DNA from: Oscillospiraceae bacterium
GTDB lineage: Bacteria; Bacillota; Clostridia; Oscillospirales; Acutalibacteraceae
Direction of reading: 5' to 3'
DNA length: 64,000 nt
Assembly (NCBI GenBank): GCA_015066095.1
Contig: SVPC01000004.1
Location: 30,677-94,676 of the forward strand
A program made the translations under genes and the position numbers. Of the stretch, positions 1 through 9,872 are shown one piece after another. The first letter of the stretch is position 1, and each line of letters opens with the position of its first letter. The notes beneath the pieces are model-generated. The model was given only the letters and a program-made list of their open reading frames with translations. It was not told the DNA's origin and ran no database searches.

Positions 1-284
1 AGCGGAGATACAGTATTATTCCAATACTGTGATACGCCCAGTCTTTCCTGCGCCCATTTAAGTTGTGCGTATGTGCTGTCGCGGTGGGTGTTCATCACCT
101 GACGCACAACCAACAAATTACTCTCCTTTTCTTTCATTAAACGAAATATAAAATTGAGTGCTGTAGTGGCTGATTTCTTGGAACCCTTGCCGCCTTTAAG
201 TACACGGTAACGCTTTTTACAGTTCCAAAATTCATCGTAACCTTGTCCGACAATTGCCGAAATCTTAATCTCGGATGTCGTCAA
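1..284 (-). CDS. Phage terminase large subunit, N-terminal fragment (PBSX-like), cut by window edge
   Basis: Manual minus-strand translation from a TTG start: TTSEIKISAIVGQGYDEFWNCKKRYRVLKGGKGSKKSATTALNFIFRLMKEKESNLLVVRQVMNTHRDSTYAQLKWAQERLGVSQYWNNTVSP; GGKGSKKS Walker-A-like motif and overall pattern of phage large terminases. Absent from the ORF track because it runs off the window. Confidence 0.85.
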   Translation of the reverse strand, partial: MTTSEIKISAIVGQGYDEFWNCKKRYRVLKGGKGSKKSATTALNFIFRLMKEKESNLLVVRQVMNTHRDSTYAQLKWAQERLGVSQYWNNTVSP

Positions 285-534
285 CAATCATCACCGCCTT
301 TAAGCCGTCAGGCTTTTCATCGGTCTTTTCACTAACGATAGAACGCAGTTCCTTTATAGCTGACAAATCACCCGAAGCCGCCTTTTTGTAAAGAGCAATC
401 ATTACAGCTGTTTTTCTTGTGGGGCTTTTTACAGTAAAGCCCTCTTCTCGTAAAGTGAGTGTCTCTTCTGCCGATAACTTTTCATTAAGTATGGCTTTTA
501 AGGTGTTATAAAGCAACTTGTCATTCTCTCGCAT
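265..534 (-). CDS. Putative phage terminase small subunit / packaging-associated protein
   Basis: ORF directly upstream of and overlapping terL; ATG at 534 preceded by GGAGGAG. Function inferred from synteny. Confidence 0.5.
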   Translation of the reverse strand: MRENDKLLYNTLKAILNEKLSAEETLTLREEGFTVKSPTRKTAVMIALYKKAASGDLSAIKELRSIVSEKTDEKPDGLKAVMIVDDIRD

Positions 535-616
535 AGTGTCTCCTCCTGTCAGCGTAACCATCATAACGCTATTTAAACCGACTTTCACCGACAAGTTTTA
601 TTAGATTTGCAAAGCA

Positions 617-668
617 CAAAAAATACAGCCGTAAACCGCATAAATAATGGGTTTTAGGCTGTATTTTT
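617..668. terminator. Bidirectional intrinsic terminator-like inverted repeat
   Basis: AAAAAATACAGCCgTAAACC...GGGTTTTAGGCTGTATTTTTTT, long stem flanked by A/T runs. Confidence 0.7.
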
Positions 669-752
669 TTAAAATTTACACACCTTTTTTAAATTGTAAA
701 AAAGAAAACACCCAAAAATTATAAAAATTTTCAGGTGTCTAAACTTAAATAA

Positions 753-1889
753 TTAATTTTTAAAATTTATAACAACCAGTTCGCTATCACTACCCACACG
801 CATAGGCATACCCCAGTAACCTATACCCGAAGTTACAATAATCTGCGGACTTTTACTGTCTTTTCTGTAATAACCGTAATCAACCTCATACAAAATATCG
901 GTAACCAAATTAACAGGGAAAATTTGACCTTTATGGGTGTGCCCCGATAAAATCAAATCCACATCAGACGAATAATCAGAATAGTTTGCAGGGTTGTGGT
1001 CCATTACCACAACGGGTAAATCATTATCACCCTCTATTTTCGATAAAGCCTTACGCTTGATATCTCTGCCACCTATAGCACTCTTATCAAGCCTACCCGC
1101 AAGTATCAAACGCTCATCAATCACGGTGTACTGGTCATTTAGAATATTGATATTTGCCTTTTCTAAAAAGTCAGACATCTGACCGAAGGTATCCCCCGCA
1201 TCATGATTGCCAAAACAAGCGTATACCCCATAAGTCGACTCTATCTTTTTTAGGTTTTCAATTGCTTTTTCAGGGTCAGACAACAAATCCATACTACTGT
1301 CAAACAGATCCCCCGCAATGCAAACTACATCAGGTTTTTGTGAATTTATTTCTTTTACAATGCTTTCAAGCCGACCTTCACATCCAACAGTTCCTAAATG
1401 TATGTCGCTTATCATCACCATTTTAATATCCGAAATATCGGTCTTGCTTTCCAGTTTAATATCATACTCAATGCGGTCAATTTGACGTGCATTGTAAAAA
1501 CCGTAACCGCTTGTTATTACGGTTAAAACAAAAACCGCTAACACCGCAACCGCTCTCGTAATTGGTTTTTTACTAAAAGAAAATTTAAAAAGTCGGCATA
1601 AAAGAATAATTATATCAGAAATAATGGTATATAAGAGCAGGTACAGAAAAATGCCCATCCAACAATACGAAAGTATTGCCAAAATGTCCTTAACCGCGGT
1701 GGGAAAAGGTAAAGAATTTCTCAAAAAGCCCAACACAAATATTACGGTAGACACAAAGAAGCAACTGCAAACTACCCAAAATTTCAGATTGACAAAGAAG
1801 TATGAAAGACCTTTATGCACTTTTTTTGCGACATAAAAATTCACACTGCCAATAGCCAAAAAAGCGATTAAAACCGCCACAATAACCAT
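753..1889 (-). CDS. Membrane-anchored metallophosphoesterase (YkuE-like)
   Basis: N-terminal TM helices; motifs MISDIHLG, AGDLFD, GNHD, LSGHTHKGQ. Confidence 0.9.
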   Translation of the reverse strand: MVIVAVLIAFLAIGSVNFYVAKKVHKGLSYFFVNLKFWVVCSCFFVSTVIFVLGFLRNSLPFPTAVKDILAILSYCWMGIFLYLLLYTIISDIIILLCRLFKFSFSKKPITRAVAVLAVFVLTVITSGYGFYNARQIDRIEYDIKLESKTDISDIKMVMISDIHLGTVGCEGRLESIVKEINSQKPDVVCIAGDLFDSSMDLLSDPEKAIENLKKIESTYGVYACFGNHDAGDTFGQMSDFLEKANINILNDQYTVIDERLILAGRLDKSAIGGRDIKRKALSKIEGDNDLPVVVMDHNPANYSDYSSDVDLILSGHTHKGQIFPVNLVTDILYEVDYGYYRKDSKSPQIIVTSGIGYWGMPMRVGSDSELVVINFKN

Positions 1890-1918
1890 ATAATTACTCC
1901 TTAGTGCCGCAAATATTT

Positions 1919-4501
1919 TTATTCATCATCGGTTGAAACTGTAAATCCACCCTCAAAACCATTTTCTACTTTTGGTATTTCAATATCAGAAACTCTGTCT
2001 ATAAGGCTTATATCCACTTCATCCTCTATCTCTTTTATCTTGTACGCTTTTTCCTCTTTAATCCAACTTTGCAATAAAATTTCGCCTTCGGGATAATTGT
2101 CGTCCTTCTTTTTAGGAATAAACGCAAAAATTATAAGATAAATTACAAATGCAGCACATGAACATATAGTTATCAGAAGTCCCGTTTTTAAACCGGGTGT
2201 TTCATAACTAAATCTGATTTCACTTGTGCCTTTTGGTACTTTAACTGCCATAAACCCAATATTCACTTTTTCTATATCAGCTGGTTTTCCATTTACGGTA
2301 GCAGACCAACCCTCATCATACGGAATAGAGAAAAACACAAGATTTTCTTTTTCACGCTCCACCTTTGCAGTAAAGCCGTGTTTGTCGGTTTCAAAATAAT
2401 AAGCCGAAGTTTGTGCCAATTTTTCACAATCATAAACATAACTGTCGTAATCGAAATATATGCTTCTGCCCTCGTCCCCTTCTGCAGGATGCCTTGTTAC
2501 ATCTTCTATATTATTAAACATATAACCGTATTTTTCTATTTGCTTTTCACTTAGCAAAACGGCTTTGAGCATAAGATTTGCGCGGTTTTCACCAGAATAA
2601 GCGTCACAAAACTCTTGTGACATATAATAGTCATATGAAAAACCATAGGGCACATAATTATCATTTTCATATACATAGTAACCGCTTTGGGTATCTATAT
2701 AAGTATACCCCTCCATAGCAGTTTCTTTAGTATCGTGGTCTATAAAACTATCACCGTCGGTGCGGTTAAGCAAATATTTAACCGAAAGTAACGGGCGGAT
2801 AGAATGGTAATCGGTTGACGGACGACTTGCCACACTGCGTTCTATACCGATATATTCGTAATATTCCATAATAGAAGACGGCACAACCGAATGAAAAGCG
2901 TTTATAGACGAATAACCAAGATACATAGCCGTATTATCAACACAGTCGAATGTATCTATTCTAAAGGTGCTGTCATCCTGAAAATCGACTTCACCCTCAA
3001 TTAGACTATCAATCATAACATCTTTGATTTTATAAGAATGTGACCGACCGCTTGCCATAAACACATTACCGTATATAACCGATACAACACAAACACAAAC
3101 CAATGCCGTAGTGTAAAATACTTTGGGTGAGCGCTTTAACATCCGCAACAAAACACCAAGAATTACAAGGCTCAAAATCGCTATAACACAAGCGATAATA
3201 AACCTTATCGCATAAACATTATCTTCACTTTGGGTATAAAGACCAAATTTCAAATCGCCGTCTTCATCATATTGTGGGAATAAACCTATAACCGCTGTTA
3301 CCGCTATAGTTATACCTAAAACCCACTTGTATCCATAACTCCAATCAACCTTGCTGTCCTCTGTAAGGGTGGCGGTAGCAAGACACATAAGCAGTATCGG
3401 CATATAGAACCAACGCGCATAATACGAAGAATTAAAAGCATAAAAGGCGCTGTTTAAAATAGGAACCAAAGCCATAAATATACTTATACCTAACAGTCTT
3501 TTAAGCCAACTGCCCTTGCAGTTTTTGAAAAGCGTAAACACGCCGACCATACTGAAAACAGGAAGCCATCCGCCCAAAGAAGACCAACGAACTTCGGCAC
3601 CGGGGAAAAATACAGGACGGGCAGGTATATCAGGCGGAAAGAAGAAACACTGCAAAATGTTAGCATAGATTTGCTCTTTGCCGTACATTATAGCGTTCCA
3701 ACCTGTTAAAAATTCCGAAACGCGCGAATTACCCGTAATGGCCATAATAGATGGTAAAAGTATGCACATCGCAAGGCCTACACCCAAAACAGACTCTAAA
3801 ATTATAATTAAAAAACGAGATAACTTAAACTTTACAGCGCCCGAAAATACGCGCACAAAGAAATAAATTACGGTAAATACTACCATTCCAAAGAAGAAGA
3901 AATAGTTTGATACCGCACAAATACAAACCATAAGCGCAAACACCGCACGGCGATTTTCGGTAATCAAAAGTTCTAACGCTAAAAGCAAAAGCGGAAAAAA
4001 GATAATGGCTTCATGAAAATGGTTAAAAAATGTGTTGTAAATAGAAAAGCCCGAAAAAGCATATAAAATACCGCCAAGACGCGCCGCTTCCGCAGTTCTT
4101 GTAAAGCGTCTTATATAAAAATAAGCCGTAAGCGCCGCAAAGGCAAATTTCAGTATCAAAAGCGGTCCCATAAGATAAGGCACAAAACTGTTTGGAAAAA
4201 GTAAAGTCACCCAAAAGAACGGACTTCCCAAAAGGTAAAAACTGTAAGAGCCTATAAAATTAGCGCCCAAATCAGTACCAAAATCCCAATAAATATTGCC
4301 ACTTTTTATAAGCTCATGGCATCTTTGATAAAATGGAATTTGCTGAACATTAAAGTCACCGTAAAGGGTAAAATACCCCTCACTCATAAATACATAAGGC
4401 AAAATTATACCTGCAGCTACAAACAACGCAATAAGGAAGGTGGACGTACCTTTCCCCTTCTTTTTACCGAGAGTATCGATTTTCATCTGTGAAAAAACCA
4501 T
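1919..4501 (-). CDS. YfhO family multi-pass membrane protein
   Basis: 860 aa polytopic protein with C-terminal extracytoplasmic domain (SIPYDEGWSATVNGKPADIEKVNIGFMAVKVPKG) typical of YfhO proteins. Confidence 0.85.
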   Translation of the reverse strand: MVFSQMKIDTLGKKKGKGTSTFLIALFVAAGIILPYVFMSEGYFTLYGDFNVQQIPFYQRCHELIKSGNIYWDFGTDLGANFIGSYSFYLLGSPFFWVTLLFPNSFVPYLMGPLLILKFAFAALTAYFYIRRFTRTAEAARLGGILYAFSGFSIYNTFFNHFHEAIIFFPLLLLALELLITENRRAVFALMVCICAVSNYFFFFGMVVFTVIYFFVRVFSGAVKFKLSRFLIIILESVLGVGLAMCILLPSIMAITGNSRVSEFLTGWNAIMYGKEQIYANILQCFFFPPDIPARPVFFPGAEVRWSSLGGWLPVFSMVGVFTLFKNCKGSWLKRLLGISIFMALVPILNSAFYAFNSSYYARWFYMPILLMCLATATLTEDSKVDWSYGYKWVLGITIAVTAVIGLFPQYDEDGDLKFGLYTQSEDNVYAIRFIIACVIAILSLVILGVLLRMLKRSPKVFYTTALVCVCVVSVIYGNVFMASGRSHSYKIKDVMIDSLIEGEVDFQDDSTFRIDTFDCVDNTAMYLGYSSINAFHSVVPSSIMEYYEYIGIERSVASRPSTDYHSIRPLLSVKYLLNRTDGDSFIDHDTKETAMEGYTYIDTQSGYYVYENDNYVPYGFSYDYYMSQEFCDAYSGENRANLMLKAVLLSEKQIEKYGYMFNNIEDVTRHPAEGDEGRSIYFDYDSYVYDCEKLAQTSAYYFETDKHGFTAKVEREKENLVFFSIPYDEGWSATVNGKPADIEKVNIGFMAVKVPKGTSEIRFSYETPGLKTGLLITICSCAAFVIYLIIFAFIPKKKDDNYPEGEILLQSWIKEEKAYKIKEIEDEVDISLIDRVSDIEIPKVENGFEGGFTVSTDDE

Positions 4502-4579
4502 TTTCTCACCTCAAAGCAAAAATATTCTATTGATATTATATCATTTAATGGTATAATATTCAATAAAGGATGTGAAAAA

Positions 4580-5152
4580 ATGAAAAATCATTTTTATGCG
4601 ATGATGTCTCGTATGAAAAATATCTACCGTTGGGGTCTTATGCGCAATACCCGTGCCGAGAATTTAAGCGAACATTCGCTTGAAGTAGCATTTGTAGCCC
4701 ACGCTTTGGCTATTATAAATAATACCCGTTTGGGCGGTAATGTAAACCCCGATAAAGTTGCAGTTGCGGCAATGTATCACGACACTACCGAAATTATCAC
4801 AGGCGATATGCCCACCCCCATAAAATACTATAACTGCAATATCAAAAAAGTTTATAAAGATATTGAAAAAATAGCAGAAAACCGCCTTATGGAAAAACTG
4901 CCAGACGATTTTAAAGGTGAGTTTTCAAAAATCTATAACCCCGAAAACGATATTGCCCGTCTTGTAAAAGCGGCAGATAAAATCTCTGCCCTTATCAAAT
5001 GCATAGAAGAAGCAAATATGGGCAACCGTGAGTTTGCAAAAGCCGAAGAAAGCACAAGAAAAGCCATAAAAGAACTCGACTGTCCCGAAGCCGATATTTT
5101 TATGGAAGAATTTTTAGAAAGTTATTCTTTATCACTTGACGAACTCAACTAA
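4580..5152 (+). CDS. yfbR: HD-domain 5'-deoxynucleotidase, YfbR family
   Basis: MKNHFYAMMSRMKNIYRWGLMRNTRAENLSEHSLEVAFVAHALA, HD motif MYHDTTEIITGDMPTPIKY. Confidence 0.88.
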   Translation: MKNHFYAMMSRMKNIYRWGLMRNTRAENLSEHSLEVAFVAHALAIINNTRLGGNVNPDKVAVAAMYHDTTEIITGDMPTPIKYYNCNIKKVYKDIEKIAENRLMEKLPDDFKGEFSKIYNPENDIARLVKAADKISALIKCIEEANMGNREFAKAEESTRKAIKELDCPEADIFMEEFLESYSLSLDELN

Positions 5153-5216
5153 TTCTTGTAAAGTCTTATAAATTATGATATAATTATATAGATAATCATT
5201 TAAAGGCGGAATAAAT

Positions 5217-6227
5217 ATGTCTGAAATATTAGAAACACCTCAAAAGAAAAAGGTTTTAAGTTGTATACAGCCAAGCGGTATGTTAACGCTGGGCAATTAT
5301 TTGGGTGCGCTTAAAAACTGGATTGCTATGCAAGACGAGTTTGACTGCACTTTCGCCGTTGCCGACCTTCACGCTATTACAGTAAGGCAAGAACCGGCAA
5401 AATTACGCCAACAAATCTATTCTACATACGCGCTTCTTTTGGCGCTTGGTATCGACCCCGAAAAACACACCTTGTTTATTCAGTCCCACGTGCCCGAACA
5501 CGCCTGTCTTTCTTGGCTTCTTTCTTGCAATACACAGTTCGGCGAAATGTCGCGTATGACCCAGTTTAAGGATAAATCTGCAAAACACGCCAACAATGTA
5601 AATGTAGGTCTTTTCTCCTACCCCGTACTTATGGCGGCTGATATTTTGCTTTATAAGCCTGATTTTGTACCCGTTGGTGCAGACCAAAAGCAACATTTGG
5701 AAATCGCGCGTGATATCGCTATTCGTTTTAATAACCTTTATGGCGATGTTTTCAACGTACCCGAACCGTATATTCCCAAAACAGGCGCTCGTGTTATGTC
5801 ACTGCAAGACCCCACTAAAAAGATGTCTAAGTCTGACGACAATCTCAACTCGTGGGTTGCAATTCTTGACAGTAAGGATGATATCATCCGCAAGTTTAAA
5901 CGCGCCGTTACCGATTCTTTGGGCACAGTTCATTTCTGTGACGAACAACCTGGTATTTCAAACCTTATTACCATCTATTCTGCAGTAACAGGTAAAAGCG
6001 TTGCCGATATTGAGAAAGAGTTTGAAGGCAAAGGCTATGGCGACTTTAAGTTGGCAGTCGGCGAAACTGTTGCCGATACCTTGGCACCTGTAAAGACCGC
6101 TTATGACGAAATTATAAAAGATAAAAAGGCTTTAGAGGTACTTTATAAGCAAGGCGCCGAAAAAGCAGAATATGTTGCCCGTAAGACCTATTTCAAGGCT
6201 ATGAAAAAGGTTGGTTTTGTATTATGA
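5217..6227 (+). CDS. trpS: Tryptophan--tRNA ligase
   Basis: SCIQPSGMLTLGNYLGALKNW, KKMSKSDDN class-I aaRS motifs. Confidence 0.97.
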   Translation: MSEILETPQKKKVLSCIQPSGMLTLGNYLGALKNWIAMQDEFDCTFAVADLHAITVRQEPAKLRQQIYSTYALLLALGIDPEKHTLFIQSHVPEHACLSWLLSCNTQFGEMSRMTQFKDKSAKHANNVNVGLFSYPVLMAADILLYKPDFVPVGADQKQHLEIARDIAIRFNNLYGDVFNVPEPYIPKTGARVMSLQDPTKKMSKSDDNLNSWVAILDSKDDIIRKFKRAVTDSLGTVHFCDEQPGISNLITIYSAVTGKSVADIEKEFEGKGYGDFKLAVGETVADTLAPVKTAYDEIIKDKKALEVLYKQGAEKAEYVARKTYFKAMKKVGFVL

Positions 6228-7156
6228 TTTCCATTGTAGGAAATAATAAACTAACACTGACTGTACAAAATTTCATAAAAGAAAAACGTATACCCCACGC
6301 TATTTTAATTGAGGGTGACTATGGCACCGGCAAACATACTTTGGCAAAGTTTATTTCCAAAGCCATTGTTTGCAGTGGTGCTGACTGCCCCTGCGATGGT
6401 TGTAATAACTGTCACTTGGCAGATATTAAATCTCACCCCGATATTACGGAGATAGCACCTCTCGACGGTAAAAAAAGTATTACGGTAGACCAAATACGTT
6501 CTTTGCGTGAAGAAACCGTAATAAAACCCCACCAGGCCGAAAAACGCGTATTTGTTATCGACGGCGCAGATACTATGAACCCACAGTCGCAAAATGCACT
6601 TTTGAAAGTTTTGGAAGAACCACCTAAAACGGTTATGTTCATCCTTATAGCCGAAAGTAAAACCGTACTTTTGGATACCATAATTTCGCGTTGTGTAACA
6701 CTTTCGCTTACAACACCTGAATTTTCGGTGGCTTTAGACTATATTAAATCTAAAACCGATTTTTCCGAAGAACTTATAAAAGAAGCGTTAGAACTCCAAA
6801 AAAATAACATCGGCAGAGCGCTTAATACACTAAACGGTGTTTCTTCTTCAAGCACCGAAGAATCGGCAGAAAAGTTTTTAGAGTCTGCAATAAATGGTGA
6901 CCGTTTTAATATGCTTAAAATAACCGCCGCCTACTCTAAAAACCGTATTTTAGCAGACAGTTTTATAAAAGACTTAAAATATCTTATCACTCGCAAGATT
7001 AGAAATTCCCCAAACTCTGCACTTGCAAAAACGCTTTACAGTGTATACGGTATATTGGCAGAATTTGAGGAATCACTCACAACTAATATAAATCTTAATC
7101 TTATGTTTTGTAACCTTACAAGTAAAACAACGGAACTTATTGGGAGGAACAAATGA
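6224..7156 (+). CDS. holB: DNA polymerase III subunit delta'
   Basis: AAA+ GDYGTGKHTLA, Cys zinc module, SQNALLKVLEEPP motif; overlaps trpS and ricT. Confidence 0.92.
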   Translation: MISIVGNNKLTLTVQNFIKEKRIPHAILIEGDYGTGKHTLAKFISKAIVCSGADCPCDGCNNCHLADIKSHPDITEIAPLDGKKSITVDQIRSLREETVIKPHQAEKRVFVIDGADTMNPQSQNALLKVLEEPPKTVMFILIAESKTVLLDTIISRCVTLSLTTPEFSVALDYIKSKTDFSEELIKEALELQKNNIGRALNTLNGVSSSSTEESAEKFLESAINGDRFNMLKITAAYSKNRILADSFIKDLKYLITRKIRNSPNSALAKTLYSVYGILAEFEESLTTNINLNLMFCNLTSKTTELIGRNK

Positions 7157-7992
7157 CAGAAGTTATTTCAGTAAAATTTAAAGATACAGGCAAAGCCTAC
7201 TTTTTCTCCCCTGCTGGCAAAACCGCCAAACAAGGTGAAAAGGTAATTGTCGAAACCCAAAACGGCAACGAAATAGGCATCGTATCGGAAGCCAACCATA
7301 TGGTAGAAGACGAAAATCTTGTGCTTCCGCTTAAAAAAATGCTTCGTATCGCAACCGATAAAGACCTTAAAAAGGTTGAAGAAAACAAGAAAAAGGCTGA
7401 AGATGCTTTTAAAATATGCGAAGAACTGGTAGAACAGCATAATCTTGATATGAAACTTGTCGAAGTTGAATATTCTTTCGATGGTAGCAAGATTATCTTC
7501 TTCTTCACATCTGACGGCAGGGTGGATTTCCGCGAACTTGTAAAAGACTTGGCATCTCGTTTCCATACAAGAATTGAACTTCGTCAGATTGGTGTTCGTG
7601 ATGAAGCAAAAATGCTTGGCGGTATCGGTATATGCGGTCAACCTTATTGTTGTAAGCGCTTTCTTAATGATTTCGAGCCTGTTTCCATCAAAATGGCAAA
7701 AGAACAAGGACTTTCGCTTAACCCCACCAAAATTTCGGGCAGTTGCGGAAGACTTATGTGTTGCCTTAAATATGAAGAAGATGCTTACAGTCATTTGGCT
7801 TCCATTACACCGCGTGTAGGTTCTACCGTTAAAACACCTGATGGAATAGGCGTTGTTACCGATTGCAACCTTGTTACAGGCAATCTGTTTGTCAAACTAA
7901 ATGACAGCGAGTCTATGCCATTTAAAATCCACCGTGATAAAGTGGAACGCATTTCGGCAAAAAGACCGCAAAAAAACGAAAACAACCAATAA
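7153..7992 (+). CDS. ricT: PSP1/RicT family protein (YaaT)
   Basis: GIGICGQPYCCKRFLNDFEPVSIKMAKEQGLSLNPTKISGSCGRLMCCLKYE is diagnostic of RicT. Confidence 0.93.
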   Translation: MTEVISVKFKDTGKAYFFSPAGKTAKQGEKVIVETQNGNEIGIVSEANHMVEDENLVLPLKKMLRIATDKDLKKVEENKKKAEDAFKICEELVEQHNLDMKLVEVEYSFDGSKIIFFFTSDGRVDFRELVKDLASRFHTRIELRQIGVRDEAKMLGGIGICGQPYCCKRFLNDFEPVSIKMAKEQGLSLNPTKISGSCGRLMCCLKYEEDAYSHLASITPRVGSTVKTPDGIGVVTDCNLVTGNLFVKLNDSESMPFKIHRDKVERISAKRPQKNENNQ

Positions 7993-8087
7993 TTTGACTT
8001 TTTTAAGACTTATATAAAATTACCCTTGATTTTTTTAAGGTTTAGAGTTAAAATGTATATTAGTAAATCTACGGAGGTGTTTCTAAG

Positions 8088-8258
8088 ATGGCTTATGTAA
8101 TTTCTGAAGCTTGCATCAGCTGTGGTGCTTGTGCTGCTGGTTGCCCTTGCGATGCTATTGTTGAAGGCGCAACTCAATACGAAATTGATGCAGATAAGTG
8201 CTGTGACTGTGGCGCATGTGCTGCAGGCTGCCCTGTTGACGCTATCTCTGAAGGCTAA
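8088..8258 (+). CDS. 4Fe-4S ferredoxin, 56 aa (2x[4Fe-4S])
   Basis: Below the ORF-track cutoff. Manual translation MAYVISEACISCGACAAGCPCDAIVEGATQYEIDADKCCDCGACAAGCPVDAISEG; two CxxCxxCxxxC motifs; SD ACGGAGG upstream. Confidence 0.95.
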   Translation: MAYVISEACISCGACAAGCPCDAIVEGATQYEIDADKCCDCGACAAGCPVDAISEG

Positions 8259-8288
8259 TCTCTACATATTGAGAAACCTTGTGAATCA

Positions 8289-8325
8289 ACGCCTTTACAG
8301 CTTTTACTGTAAAGGTGTTTTTTCG
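8289..8325 (+). terminator. Intrinsic terminator after ferredoxin
   Basis: ACGCCTTTACAGcttttaCTGTAAAGGTGTTTTTT. Confidence 0.85.
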
Positions 8326-8383
8326 ACTATTTTTACTTGACAAAATTTTTTAAAACAATATAATCATTGAAAGGAGTGATTCC

Positions 8384-8842
8384 GTGGAAAATACAAAAAC
8401 TATTACAACAAATAAAAAGGCATATCACGAGTATTTTGTGGTAGAAAGTTTTGAATGCGGAATCGCACTTTCAGGTACAGAGATTAAGTCAATCCGCGCA
8501 GGCGGTGTAAATCTTAAGGATGCATGGTGCGATGTTGTAGAGGGCGAAATGATACTAAAACAAATGCACATAAGCCCCTATGACCACGGCAATAGGTTTA
8601 ATAAACCACCTATGCGCGACAGAAAACTGCTAATGCACAAACGCGAGATTATGCGCCTTTTTGGAACCGTAAAGCAAGAAGGTATGGCGTTAGTACCATT
8701 GTCGCTTTATTTTAAAGGCTCACTTGTTAAGGTGCAGTTAGGTCTTTGCAAAGGTAAAAAATTGCACGACAAGCGCGAAACCGCCGCCAAACGCGACGCT
8801 AACCGCGCAATTGACCGCGCCTTAAAAGAACAAAACAGATAA
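8384..8842 (+). CDS. smpB: SsrA-binding protein
   Basis: KKAYHEYFVVESFECGIALSGTEIKSIRAGGVNLKDAW; directly upstream of tmRNA. Confidence 0.97.
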   Translation: MENTKTITTNKKAYHEYFVVESFECGIALSGTEIKSIRAGGVNLKDAWCDVVEGEMILKQMHISPYDHGNRFNKPPMRDRKLLMHKREIMRLFGTVKQEGMALVPLSLYFKGSLVKVQLGLCKGKKLHDKRETAAKRDANRAIDRALKEQNR

Positions 8843-8873
8843 TTCATAATTCCGAATTACGAATTAAATATAA

Positions 8874-9219
8874 GGGAGTGTAAAGGTTTCGACAGGGATT
8901 TAGAAGTATCGGAAGCGAGCAGCGGTGCGGTACCGCTTAAAAAATCGCATAAAAAATTAACTAACAACAATAAAGTTGCTTTAGCTGCCTAATTTGGCGG
9001 CTCGCTAAACCTTAGAGTACCACGGCTAAGGCAAGGCGTCGATTTAGTGGTGAACGTGAACGCGGGGCTGTTCCTCCCCTCGTCACGCAGTAGGAACTAC
9101 CAAGCAAAGCAGTCGGTCGCTTGACGGCTTTGTAAGGGAATGTAAATAGGCGACTGCGCTCGGAGATGCCGATATGGAAAAATTTTTGGACAGGAGTTCG
9201 ATTCTCCTCACTTCCACCA
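8874..9219 (+). ncRNA. ssrA: Transfer-messenger RNA (tmRNA)
   Basis: 5' GGGAGTGTAAAGGTTTCGACAGGG; 3' GGACAGGAGTTCGATTCTCCTCACTTCCACCA; acceptor stem GGGAGTG/CACTTCC; tag ORF ...TNNNKVALAA-stop. Confidence 0.95.
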
Positions 9220-9321
9220 GTCGAGGGGCTCGACACCCAATCCGTTATAAAGTCTTGTGCTAATCTTAAATTAGCGACTCGACCATATAGTTCGTGTTTG
9301 GGTATTGTTGCTCCACCAAAA

Positions 9322-9356
9322 GCAATAAAAACCGCTTAAATAAGCGGTTTTTATTT
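9322..9356 (+). terminator. Intrinsic terminator downstream of ssrA
   Basis: AATAAAAACCGCTTAAATAAGCGGTTTTTATTTTTT. Confidence 0.85.
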
Positions 9357-9381
9357 TTTGTGCACGAATTATGTATAAATT

Positions 9382-9861
9382 TTATTTTATCTTAACCTTT
9401 TTAAATTCAATTTGTGCTATATCGGGGGTGGTGGTGATTTTTATAGGCAAACCCGTTGCGCCAAGTTGTAATTTATACTCAAAATCTTTATTCACACCCT
9501 CGATATAAAAAACATCATCTTGCTCTAAAACAGTAACATCTTCTTGTGATAATACATCATAAATAAGACTTGCCACCGTATTTTCAAAAATGACTTTATC
9601 ATTTATGTACTCAAGTTCTTTAAAATGCGCCTTAACGCCATTTTTAGAAAATGAAAACTCCAACCCCTCAATATCGGCAGGCCAAGTGAAACGCACCGAC
9701 ATATCACCGTTTTGCTGAACATCACACTGGCACTCATAACTTTCGTTATAATAAACTGCCTCGCACTGGAAAGTTATGCCCTTTGTCACAGGTTTAACAG
9801 TTGTTTCCCCTGCACAACCGCAAAGTAATAGTAACAATATAACCGAAATAAGCCTTTTCAA
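9382..9861 (-). CDS. Putative lipoprotein
   Basis: Signal peptide with lipobox MKRLISVILLLLLCGCAGE. Confidence 0.7.
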   Translation of the reverse strand: MKRLISVILLLLLCGCAGETTVKPVTKGITFQCEAVYYNESYECQCDVQQNGDMSVRFTWPADIEGLEFSFSKNGVKAHFKELEYINDKVIFENTVASLIYDVLSQEDVTVLEQDDVFYIEGVNKDFEYKLQLGATGLPIKITTTPDIAQIEFKKVKIK

Positions 9862-9872
9862 AAAATCACCTT

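Noticed and set aside
9012-9236. 74-aa minus-strand ORF
   Set aside because: Antisense of tmRNA; ENRTPVQ-type sequence is a common false ORF.
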